Assembly: GCA_964482535.1 (NCBI GenBank)
Contig: CAYZXU010000060.1
Span: 1-14,463, forward strand
DNA length: 14,463 nucleotides
Origin: CAYZXU01 sp964482535
GTDB taxonomy: Bacteria; Desulfobacterota; Desulfobacteria; Desulfobacterales; BuS5
Reading direction: 5' to 3'
In this document: piece after piece, positions 1 to 6,383 of the stretch
Position numbering within the stretch: the first letter of the stretch is position 1
Layout of the letters: every line of letters begins with the position of its first letter
Translations under genes and position numbers: made by a program
Notes under the pieces: model-generated
The model's input: only the letters and a program-made list of their open reading frames with translations
Databases searched by the model: none
Told to the model about the DNA's origin: nothing

Positions 1-2
1 AA

Positions 3-1250
3 AATGATTTACCGATTATTTTGCCCGAAGACGAAGACCTTCTTGAAGGTGGAAAATCTCCCCTTGAAAAGCTTGCTTATTTTAACAAAACAGTATGCCC
101 TAAGTGTGGGGGGGAGGCAAAACGAGAGACAGACACCATGGATACCTTTATGGAATCTTCATGGTATTTTGAGAGGTATTGCAGCCCGAAATATGACGCA
201 GGAATATTTGATAAAAAAGCTGTGGATTACTGGATGCCTGTGGATCAGTATATTGGAGGTGTCGAGCATGCTATTTTGCATCTTCTTTATTCAAGATATT
301 TTACCCGTGTGCTTAAAGAACTCGGTCTTGTGAATTTCAAGGAGCCTTTTACAAGACTCCTCACCCAGGGAATGGTTTGCAAAGAGACCGTTAAATGCCC
401 TGAGCACGGTTTTATTTATCCTGAAGAAGTGGAATATAGGGAGCAAGACACCTTCTGTAAAATTTGCGGCAAAAGGGTGGTTATCGGTCGTGTGGAAAAA
501 ATGTCAAAATCGAAAAAAAACGTGATAGACCCTGCATCACTTTTAAGCAGGTACGGAGCCGATACCATTAGACTTTTTTGTCTTTTTGCAGCGCCTCCTG
601 AAAGGGATCTTGAGTGGAGTGAACAGGGTATAGAAGGAGCTTATCGTTTTCTTAACCGTATATGGAGGAAAGCTCTATCCTGGATGGATATAATAAAAGA
701 TTCTGTATCCTTTAATGGAAAGATTGATGAGATTGAAGGGGAATATAAGAAACTTTATAAGAAAACACATGAAACCATTAAAAAGGTTACAGCGGATATC
801 GAAGACAGATATCATTTTAATACAGTCATCAGCGCTGTTATGGAACTTGTAAATACGATGTACGAAATCAACCCGGAAATTAAATCTGAAAAAATATCAG
901 ATAAAAATGCAGCAGTTATGCGATTTGCTCTTGAATCGGCTGTCTTGCTTTTATCTCCCATTGTTCCTCATTTTTCCGAAGAAATATGGAGCTCCCTTGG
1001 ACATGAGTCCAGTCTGTTTCTTAATCCATGGCCTTCATACAGGGAAGATGCCCTTGTTAAACAGGAACTTTTGATTGTGGTGCAGGTTAACGGCAAGCTG
1101 AGAGGCAGGTTTAATATTGACGTTGATGCGGACGATAACAGGATAAAAGAGACAGCACTTTCAGATGAACATGTACAAAAAATTATTAATGGTAAACCTG
1201 TAAAAAAGGTTATAGTGGTTAAAAAGAAGCTGGTTAACATTGTTGTTTAA
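3..1250 (+). CDS. leuS: Leucine--tRNA ligase, C-terminal half (5' end outside window)
   Basis: Cytosolic class I synthetase that charges tRNA-Leu with leucine. The reading frame is open from the first bases, so the roughly 415 residues seen are the second half of a protein that is usually about 820-860 residues; the HIGH motif and most of the editing domain lie upstream. Visible family marks are a CxxC pair (codons at 96 and 105), the DTFMESSWYF block just after it, the VDQYIGGVEHAILHLLYSRY block, and a second Cys-rich insertion (CPEHG, then CKICG). The catalytic KMSKS loop is at 498-512. A helical anticodon-binding domain follows, then the C-terminal VQVNGKLRG segment. An apparent TTG start at 21 is only an internal leucine codon. 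lptE follows in the same direction, an order (leuS-lptE) common in proteobacteria. Identification is very secure. Confidence 0.97.
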   Translation, partial: NDLPIILPEDEDLLEGGKSPLEKLAYFNKTVCPKCGGEAKRETDTMDTFMESSWYFERYCSPKYDAGIFDKKAVDYWMPVDQYIGGVEHAILHLLYSRYFTRVLKELGLVNFKEPFTRLLTQGMVCKETVKCPEHGFIYPEEVEYREQDTFCKICGKRVVIGRVEKMSKSKKNVIDPASLLSRYGADTIRLFCLFAAPPERDLEWSEQGIEGAYRFLNRIWRKALSWMDIIKDSVSFNGKIDEIEGEYKKLYKKTHETIKKVTADIEDRYHFNTVISAVMELVNTMYEINPEIKSEKISDKNAAVMRFALESAVLLLSPIVPHFSEEIWSSLGHESSLFLNPWPSYREDALVKQELLIVVQVNGKLRGRFNIDVDADDNRIKETALSDEHVQKIINGKPVKKVIVVKKKLVNIVV

Positions 1251-1316
1251 AAGCGGTTTACGGCAAGCATAAAAAGTGGTTTGCATTTTTTGAAAACTAA
1301 ATTTTGGAGAAATTTT

Positions 1317-1838
1317 TTGACTGTAAATAACAAAAAATTATTTATAACAGTATGTTTTCTTTTTTGTATAATAACTGCTTCATGCGGCTACAGATTTGCC
1401 GGAAGCGGGGATCTGCCTTCCGGCATAGACAGCGTATGCATAAAGATTCTTGAAAACAAGACAGGGGAGACTGGGGTTGAAAATATTTTAACCAATGATA
1501 TTATTTACGAATTTACCAGAAATAAAAGGAAAGTATTAACCCATAGTAATAAGGCTGATGCGGTTCTTGCGGGAAAAATTAAATCAATTAATATTGAAAC
1601 AATTTCTCATAAAGGAGAATACACAACACTTGAAAGACGTGTCAGGATCAATCTGAATCTTGAACTAACCGGTAGGGACAAAAATATTCTCTGGACGGGA
1701 AAAGGTATTTCAGATAGCGAAACATACTATGTTGCCGACGATAAAATGACAACCGAAAATAATAAACGCAAGGCAATTGAAGTGCTCTCTAAACGGCTTG
1801 CCGAAAAGACATATAACAGTTTAACCGATAACTTTTAA
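1317..1838 (+). CDS. lptE: LPS-assembly lipoprotein LptE
   Basis: Small outer-membrane lipoprotein that plugs and assembles the LptD translocon for lipopolysaccharide export. The predicted protein has 173 residues. It starts with a basic N-terminus (NNKK), a hydrophobic stretch and a lipobox-like TAS-C site. The cysteine is followed by GYRF, the typical start of mature LptE. The lipobox is slightly atypical because the -3 residue is Thr. The frame extends upstream to a TTG at 1281, but I chose the TTG at 1317 because GGAGA (1306-1310) lies 6 nt before it and because it gives a normal-length signal peptide. The gene lies 66 bp after leuS and is probably cotranscribed with it. The holA gene that often follows lptE is absent; a convergent rpsT comes next. 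Assignment rests on the lipoprotein start, size and leuS linkage. Confidence 0.85.
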   Translation: MTVNNKKLFITVCFLFCIITASCGYRFAGSGDLPSGIDSVCIKILENKTGETGVENILTNDIIYEFTRNKRKVLTHSNKADAVLAGKIKSINIETISHKGEYTTLERRVRINLNLELTGRDKNILWTGKGISDSETYYVADDKMTTENNKRKAIEVLSKRLAEKTYNSLTDNF

Positions 1839-1850
1839 AGAACAAACCGT

Positions 1851-1905
1851 TAGCGCCTGAACAAAATCAACCTGAACAAAATCAAGAGGATGAGTTCAAG
1901 CGCTA
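1851..1905. terminator. Candidate bidirectional terminator between lptE and rpsT
   Basis: TAGCGCCTGAAC (1851-1862) and GTTCAAGCGCTA (1894-1905) form an inverted repeat with 11 of 12 positions pairing. It lies in the 85-bp gap between two converging genes. The 31-nt loop contains part of a perfect tandem duplication of CCTGAACAAAATCAA (1856-1870 and 1871-1885). There is no strong T-tract, only short A/T-rich flanks, and the loop is long, so terminator function is inferred mainly from position. Confidence 0.35.
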
Positions 1906-1923
1906 TTTAAAACTATGCTGTTG

Positions 1924-2187
1924 TTAAGAATTTAATTTAACAAGCTTTGATAGACGAGAAATTTTGCGCGCCGCATTATTTCTATGTATTATGCCTTTTT
2001 TTGATGCCTTATCGATTACGGATTTAGCAGTATTAAGGTTGGTTAATGCAGCTTCGGAAGAATTCTCACTTGCAGCAGCCCTTACGGCTTTAACAATGTT
2101 TTTTATGCGTGTCTTATATGTTTTGTTACGCATCTGTCTGATTTTATTTTGACGCGCGCGTTTTAATGCAGATTTGTGATTAGCCAA
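1924..2187 (-). CDS. rpsT: 30S ribosomal protein S20
   Basis: Small, very basic 87-residue protein that binds 16S rRNA in the body of the 30S subunit. The sequence has the family's start (ANHKSALKRARQ), the long helical Arg/Lys-rich first half and the conserved HRNNAARKISRL segment near the C-terminus. The start codon is TTG (minus strand, 2187-2185), preceded by AAAGGAG at 2203-2197 with 9 nt spacing. No ATG fits the family start. E. coli rpsT also starts with UUG, and in that organism S20 represses its own translation, so similar autoregulation is plausible here but not shown. The gene is monocistronic: it converges with lptE and diverges from yifB. Confidence 0.97.
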   Translation of the reverse strand: MANHKSALKRARQNKIRQMRNKTYKTRIKNIVKAVRAAASENSSEAALTNLNTAKSVIDKASKKGIIHRNNAARKISRLSKLVKLNS

Positions 2188-2230
2188 ATTAAATAACTCC
2201 TTTTAAACAATTAATTTTATAGTGAGGTTT

Positions 2231-2246
2231 TCAAATACATATTTGA
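2231..2246. promoter_or_regulatory. Perfect palindrome in the rpsT/yifB divergent gap
   Basis: TCAAATA, a 2-nt centre CA, then TATTTGA: two 7-bp arms with no mismatch. It covers the candidate rpsT -10 and touches the candidate yifB -35, where a dimeric repressor could act on both promoters. No regulator is identified. Chance occurrence in AT-rich DNA is possible. Confidence 0.35.
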
Positions 2247-2260
2247 TAGGAATCTGTCAA
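2232..2260 (-). promoter_or_regulatory. Candidate sigma70-type promoter of rpsT
   Basis: On the minus strand a perfect TTGACA (2260-2255) is followed after 17 nt by TATTTG (2237-2232). The -35 is consensus and the -10 is weak (3 of 6). It lies about 45 nt upstream of the rpsT start codon, a reasonable distance. The -10 falls inside the palindrome at 2231-2246. Confidence 0.5.
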
Positions 2261-2272
2261 GGTAATTTTAAT
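2243..2272 (+). promoter_or_regulatory. Candidate sigma70-type promoter of yifB
   Basis: TTGATA (2243-2248), 18 nt, then TTTAAT (2267-2272, 5 of 6 to the consensus -10). Transcription would start near 2279, leaving a leader of about 40 nt that carries the AGGAG at 2311-2315. It overlaps the oppositely directed rpsT promoter candidate. Confidence 0.4.
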
Positions 2273-2321
2273 AAAAGTGAAGAAAGTCAGTTTTTAATTT
2301 TATCTATTTAAGGAGATAATA

Positions 2322-3857
2322 TTGATAGCCAGTGTTTTAAGCAGCGCAGTAATAGGGATAGATGCCTGTCTTGTTGAAGTTGAAGTCGATATAAGCAACG
2401 GTTTGCCTGTATTTACAACGGTTGGGCTGCCTGAAACTTCCGTGAAAGAGAGCCGGGAAAGGGTTAAGGCCGCAATTAATAATTCAGGATATCCTTTTTC
2501 CGATGACAGAATAACAGTAAATTTAGCTCCTGCCGGCATTAAAAAGGAGGGGACGGGTTTTGATTTGCCCATTGCCTTGGGAATCCTTGGGGCAAGCGGA
2601 TTGATACCGGTAAATATTTTGTCCGAATATCTTTTTTTAGGCGAACTTTCACTTGACGGAAGGATTAAATCGGTAAAGGGGTCTTTACCAATGGCTCTTT
2701 TTGCAAGGGACTCCGGATATAAAGGAATAATCGTTCCTGCTGATAACAGCCGGGAAGCATCCGTTGTTGAAAAAATTTCTGTTTTTCCCGGCAAAACTCT
2801 GGCTCAGGTTGTGGATTTTTTGCAAGGGAATACCATTATAGAGGCTGAAAAAACATCTGTTTCCAATATATTTGAAAACAAAGAGGTCTATGATACGGAT
2901 TTTTCCGATGTTATGGGGCAGGAACATGTCAAGAGGGCTGTGGAGGTTGCTGCTTCGGGCGGGCATAATATTATAATGGTAGGACCGCCTGGCTCAGGCA
3001 AAACCATGCTTGCAAGACGGATTACAACAATCCTTCCGCCCCTTTCATTTGATGAGGCAATTGAAACCACCAAAATATATTCAGTAACAGGAATGCTTCC
3101 AAAGGATCGGGCTTTGATTACTGTAAAACCTTTCAGGGCTCCTCACCATACCATATCCGATGCCGGTCTAGTTGGCGGGGGACATATCCCCAAACCTGGG
3201 GAAGTAAGCCTGGCGCACAACGGAGTTCTTTTTCTGGACGAACTTTCAGAGTTTAAAAAAAATGTGCTTGAAGTTCTTCGCCAGCCCCTTGAAGACCAGG
3301 ATGTTACAATTTCCAGGGCAGCTTCAACAATTACTTACCCTGCAAGTTTTATGCTTGTGGCTGCAATGAATCCATGCCCATGCGGCTATTTATCCGATCC
3401 GAAACATGAATGCCGGTGTACTGATAATCAGATTCACAGGTACAGAGCAAAGGTTTCAGGCCCTTTGATGGACAGGATAGATATCCATATTGAAGTGCCT
3501 GCCGTACCTCACAGGGATTTAATGAAAGATGCAAGGGCAGAGTCTTCTGAAAATATCAGAAAGCGTGTAACAGATGCACGGTCAATTCAGTTAAAAAGAT
3601 TTTCAAGGACAAAAATATTCTGCAATGCCCAGATGAACAGCAGACATATTAAAAAATATTGCAGGATCAATAAAGAATCTGTTAGCCTTCTTGAAACGGC
3701 AATTGACAGGCTTGGTCTTTCTGCGCGTGCCTACAACCGGATTTTAAAAATTGCCAGAACTATTGCAGATCTTGATGGCGCATCTGATATAAGCGTTGAT
3801 TATATTTCCGAGGCCATACAGTATCGAAACCTTGACCGCGCCAAGCGCTTATATTAA
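2322..3857 (+). CDS. yifB: YifB/ComM-family Mg-chelatase-like AAA+ ATPase
   Basis: Cytosolic AAA+ protein of the YifB/ComM family. ComM is known as a hexameric helicase promoting branch migration during integration of transforming DNA; in non-competent bacteria the role is less clear. The 511-residue length is normal. The N-terminal third is the Lon-S5-like ChlI domain (NLAPAGIKKEGTGFDLPIAL). Walker A is GPPGSGKT at residues 221-228, and Walker B is LFLDE near residue 307. A Cys-rich loop with CPCG (from residue 352) and CRC follows. The C-terminal helical domain ends with the family's SARAYNRILKIARTIADL block. The start is TTG at 2322, with AGGAG at 2311-2315, 6 nt upstream; translation from there begins with the family's typical short lead-in to the IGIDACLVEVEVDI strand. 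A dus gene begins 15 bp downstream, so the two are probably cotranscribed. Confidence 0.95.
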   Translation: MIASVLSSAVIGIDACLVEVEVDISNGLPVFTTVGLPETSVKESRERVKAAINNSGYPFSDDRITVNLAPAGIKKEGTGFDLPIALGILGASGLIPVNILSEYLFLGELSLDGRIKSVKGSLPMALFARDSGYKGIIVPADNSREASVVEKISVFPGKTLAQVVDFLQGNTIIEAEKTSVSNIFENKEVYDTDFSDVMGQEHVKRAVEVAASGGHNIIMVGPPGSGKTMLARRITTILPPLSFDEAIETTKIYSVTGMLPKDRALITVKPFRAPHHTISDAGLVGGGHIPKPGEVSLAHNGVLFLDELSEFKKNVLEVLRQPLEDQDVTISRAASTITYPASFMLVAAMNPCPCGYLSDPKHECRCTDNQIHRYRAKVSGPLMDRIDIHIEVPAVPHRDLMKDARAESSENIRKRVTDARSIQLKRFSRTKIFCNAQMNSRHIKKYCRINKESVSLLETAIDRLGLSARAYNRILKIARTIADLDGASDISVDYISEAIQYRNLDRAKRLY

Positions 3858-3872
3858 AAATTATATATATTT

Positions 3873-4841
3873 ATGCAGATAGGCTCAGTTAAACTTAAAA
3901 ATATTACCATTCTTGCTCCTCTTGCAGGCATTACAAATTATGCTTTTAGAATTCTTGCAAAAAGGCAGGGCTGCGCTTTGGTATGTTCGGAAATGGTAAG
4001 TTCTAACGGTCTGGTACACGGATCAAAAAAAACAGAGCTTCTTTTAAAAAGCCTGCCTGAAGAAAAACCGTTATCCGTTCAGATCTTTGGCGCTGACCCT
4101 TTTATAATGGCAGAGGCTGCAAAGATAGTTGAACTTTCAGGCGCAGATATTATTGATATCAACCTTGGATGTTCTGTTAAAAAGATTTTAAAAACCGGAG
4201 CAGGCTCAGCATTGATGAGAGAACCTGAAAAAGCAGAAAAAATTTTTAGCTGTGTGAGGAGGGCAGTTAATATTCCCCTGACAATAAAAGTCAGAACAGG
4301 TTGGGATAAATCAGGAAACGATGCTTATCAAATAGCAGATATTGCACAAGAATGCGGGGTTGATGCAATTGCTATACATCCCAGAACAGCAGGGCAGGGC
4401 TTTACAGGGCAGGCTGACTGGTCTGTTATCAGGGAAATGAAAAAAAAAGTTTCTATTCCGGTTATTGGCAACGGAGATATTACCGGCTGTGAAGATGCTG
4501 TGAGGATGCTGGCAGAGACAGGTTGTGATGCAGTTATGATAGGAAGAGCCTCCATCGGAAATCCATGGATTTTTTCCCAGGTGCTTGATAGAATAAATGG
4601 AGATGATATATCTTCTGTTTCTCTTTCGGACAGATATAATGTTATGGTAGAATACCTTGAATCTTCCATAAAATTTTTCGGGGAAAAAACAGCATGCTTT
4701 ATGATGCGCAGCAAGCTGGGGTGGTTTGCAAAAGGTCTGCCTAACAGTAGTAGATTTCGTGATTTATTAAAACATACATCAAGTGAAGATGAGGCAAAAA
4801 ATATCATTAAAAAATATTTTGACTCATTAAAAGAATCATAA
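3873..4841 (+). CDS. dusB: tRNA-dihydrouridine synthase, DusB/NifR3 type
   Basis: FMN enzyme that reduces specific uridines in tRNA to dihydrouridine using NADPH. The 322 residues form a TIM barrel with a small helical C-terminal domain, the usual length. Visible motifs are LAPLAGITNYAFR near the N-terminus, SEMVSSNGLV, and SVQIFGADP. The catalytic loop is DINLGCSVKK with the active-site Cys at residue 100; most family members read GCPxKK, so Pro is replaced by Ser here. Further marks are IKVRTGW (Lys139), HPRTAGQGFTG (His169), and the FMN-phosphate segments GNGDI (199-203) and IGRASIGNPW (223-232). ATG 3873 is the natural start for the family, but no clear Shine-Dalgarno lies in the AT-rich 15 bp after yifB, suggesting coupling to yifB translation. 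DusB versus another Dus subclass is less certain than the family call. Confidence 0.93.
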   Translation: MQIGSVKLKNITILAPLAGITNYAFRILAKRQGCALVCSEMVSSNGLVHGSKKTELLLKSLPEEKPLSVQIFGADPFIMAEAAKIVELSGADIIDINLGCSVKKILKTGAGSALMREPEKAEKIFSCVRRAVNIPLTIKVRTGWDKSGNDAYQIADIAQECGVDAIAIHPRTAGQGFTGQADWSVIREMKKKVSIPVIGNGDITGCEDAVRMLAETGCDAVMIGRASIGNPWIFSQVLDRINGDDISSVSLSDRYNVMVEYLESSIKFFGEKTACFMMRSKLGWFAKGLPNSSRFRDLLKHTSSEDEAKNIIKKYFDSLKES

Positions 4842-4889
4842 CTCAACTATTACCTTATTTATCAGCCATTATAATAAAGGACTTTAACT

Positions 4890-5711
4890 ATGCCTAAATT
4901 CTTCGGTTTTGACGCTTATTCTCCCAAGGAAATCTCTGAACTGGTAGAAAAAGTGGGCGTTGCCAAGGTGCATCTTCCTATAGTATCCATGCTGATGCTC
5001 GGTGTGCTTGCAGGGGGATTTATCGGTCTTGGCGCACTCTACTTTGTGTTGATTAAGTCCGACGCTTCGTTGGGCTTTGCTGTCAGTCAGGCTTTTGGAG
5101 GGCTCGCTTTTTCCCTGGGATTGATTCTTGTTGTTGTTGCCGGCGCAGAGTTATTCACTGGAAATAACCTGCTCGCAATGGCCTGGGCAGAGGGTAAGAT
5201 TTCAATTTTTGAACTGCTGAAAAATTGGGTGGTAGTATGCAGTGCCAATTTCATTGGTGCCGCTGGATTAGCGTTGCTTGTATTTCTCTCCGGTCACCCT
5301 GAAATGAACAACGGCGCAATTGCAGATCAATATCTCAAAATTGCTGCTGCCAAATGCTCCTTGCCGTTCTGGACTGCTTTTTTTAGAGGAGTCCTGTGCA
5401 ATATTTTAGTCTGCATGGCAGTCTGGATGGCGCTTGCAGGGAGAAGCGTATTCGATAAAATTATTGCAACAGTTTTTCCAATTTCAGCTTTTGTTGCCGC
5501 AGGATTCGAACACAGCATTGCTAACATGTACTTTATTCCCATGGGTATGCTGGTAAAGACTTTTGGTAATATTGGGACGGGTGCTGATTCAATCAGTTGG
5601 GCTGGATTCCTGAGCAATTTGTTTCCAGTGATACTTGGCAACCTGATCGGCGGTAGTGTGCTGGTAGGGTTGGTATATCACATCATTTACCGACGCTCCA
5701 ATCTTGAGTGA
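4890..5711 (+). CDS. Formate/nitrite transporter (FNT) family channel
   Basis: Inner-membrane pentameric channel of the FNT family, which moves formate or other small monovalent anions. The 273 residues give the expected six membrane spans. Signature blocks are VAGAELFTGNNLL (residues 83-95), RGVLCNILVCMAVWMA (166-181) and GFEHSIANMYFIP (205-217). Thr90, Lys155 and His208 fall where E. coli FocA has Thr91, Lys156 and His209, the residues tied to gating and proton relay. That favours a FocA-like formate channel, but NirC- or FdhC-type substrates cannot be excluded. ATG 4890 is preceded by AAAGGA. No formate dehydrogenase or pyruvate formate-lyase gene is adjacent, so context does not settle the substrate. 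The stop codon is 1 nt from the start of an hsdR-like fragment. Confidence 0.93.
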   Translation: MPKFFGFDAYSPKEISELVEKVGVAKVHLPIVSMLMLGVLAGGFIGLGALYFVLIKSDASLGFAVSQAFGGLAFSLGLILVVVAGAELFTGNNLLAMAWAEGKISIFELLKNWVVVCSANFIGAAGLALLVFLSGHPEMNNGAIADQYLKIAAAKCSLPFWTAFFRGVLCNILVCMAVWMALAGRSVFDKIIATVFPISAFVAAGFEHSIANMYFIPMGMLVKTFGNIGTGADSISWAGFLSNLFPVILGNLIGGSVLVGLVYHIIYRRSNLE

Positions 5712-5712
5712 A

Positions 5713-5874
5713 ATGGAAATGACTTCTAAAAAAGAGCTCTCAGAACGTGACATCTGCAGCAAATACATCCAGCCCGCTTTGGAAAAAGCAGGCTGGATGC
5801 ATCGGCGCTTAAAATGTAAAGTTGTTTTTGAGCGGGTCCTTAGCAACGGATATGACAAGTCCCAGCATTCCTGA
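5713..5874 (+). pseudogene. N-terminal fragment of type I restriction enzyme HsdR
   Basis: A 53-codon frame starting at ATG 5713 (or 5719). Its first roughly 28 residues, including KKELSERDICSKYIQPALEK and then AGW, resemble the start of EcoEI-like type I restriction R subunits, which typically begin with an LSERDIC..F..PAL.KAGW pattern. After about residue 30 the resemblance ends and the frame runs, out of phase, through the next fragment to a stop at 5874. Full HsdR proteins are roughly 800-1000 residues, so the nuclease and helicase domains are gone and no restriction activity is possible. No hsdM or hsdS is present. The apparent natural start codon is kept 1 nt after the FNT channel stop. 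Identification rests on a short stretch recognised by eye, so it is moderate. Confidence 0.6.
5766..5799. repeat. 15-bp-stem hairpin inside the hsdR fragment; possible terminator for the FNT gene
   Basis: CATCCAGCCCGCTTT (5766-5780), loop GGAA, then AAAGCAGGCTGGATG (5785-5799). Fourteen of 15 positions pair, with one C/A mismatch. It starts 55 nt after the channel stop codon. No clean T-run follows; the nearest is the GTTGTTTTTG segment around 5821. Factor-independent termination, transcript protection or simple coding coincidence (the stem encodes IQPALEKAGWM) are all possible. Confidence 0.55.
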
Positions 5875-6367
5875 TGCAGAAGGTGATATTCACCTTGAAA
5901 GAGCCTATATTGATTATTTCGTGCCTGGAACACCGCTTTCCCTTACATTTGGGCGGCTGCCTACAAACGAAGGTCCACCCAATGAAATCAAAGATAATAC
6001 AACCAGGAAATCCACCTGGCCCAAACTGATGATTGACGGAGAATCAGACGGAATAATTGCTAATTTATCCCTGTACAAATGGACAGGATTAAAAAATTCA
6101 ATTTTCAGACTTACCTACGCAAAAATCTTTCAGAACTATTCGAAATATACCGGTATGGATCTGGATGATTCCAGAGCAGCGGTGGCTGCTTTTGAGATGG
6201 AGGTTCCTGGTGTTAAAGACTCTATGGTATGGATTAGCTATGCTGATCATACGAGTGATTTTTGGAATTTCCGGCGAATTTCGCTGTGTGGGTTGAGTAG
6301 AGACGCACAACCGTGCGTCTCTACCGTAATAAAGCTCAATGAGGTAAGGAGGTGTTGGAAATTTTAG
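5813..6367 (+). pseudogene. Internal fragment of a DUF3373-like outer-membrane protein
   Basis: An open frame without a credible start codon; the first TTG is at 5822, with no ribosome-binding site. Residues from about 5825 to 6258 resemble the middle of DUF3373-type putative porins of Desulfobacterota and Geobacter relatives: HLERAYIDYF, SLTFGRLPTNEGPPNEIK, then WPKLMIDGESDGIIANL and beta-strand-rich sequence. The signal peptide, N-terminal part and most of the C-terminal barrel are missing. After about 6260 the frame enters a palindromic repeat and ends at 6367 in non-homologous sequence. The left edge abuts the hsdR remnant. I read this as a deletion scar rather than a functional gene. The family name is a recollection of motif pattern and should be treated as tentative; the truncation is clearer than the name. 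Confidence 0.5.
6297..6324. repeat. Perfect 12-bp-stem palindrome (GTAGAGACGCAC arms)
   Basis: GTAGAGACGCAC (6297-6308), loop AACC, then its exact complement (6313-6324). Just upstream, 6274-6284 is a smaller palindrome, GCGAATTTCGC. The GTAGAGACGC-type arm resembles dispersed palindromic repeats seen in many copies in some bacterial genomes, so this is a candidate REP- or MITE-like element inserted in the broken outer-membrane gene. It also lies between that fragment and the convergent DUF1329 gene and could stop transcription from either side, although no T-tract is present. Confidence 0.65.
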
Positions 6368-6383
6368 CAAAAATTATTCAATT

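Noticed and set aside
1281..1316. Longer lptE start at TTG 1281
   Set aside because: No ribosome-binding site, and it would add 12 residues before an otherwise normal lipoprotein signal peptide; TTG 1317 has GGAGA at 6 nt.
2300..2794. 164-residue minus-strand frame over the yifB 5' end
   Set aside because: Antisense to a clear YifB N-terminal domain and without an independent ribosome-binding site or family resemblance.
4870..4875. Perfect TATAAT before the FNT channel gene
   Set aside because: It sits 14 nt before the ATG, so transcription would begin after the ribosome-binding site, and no -35 lies at the right distance.
5589..5933. Minus-strand frame containing IQPAFSKAGWM, resembling HsdR
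   Set aside because: It mirrors the forward HsdR-like peptide only because the hairpin at 5766-5799 is nearly palindromic; the rest of the frame resembles nothing and lies across the FNT gene end.
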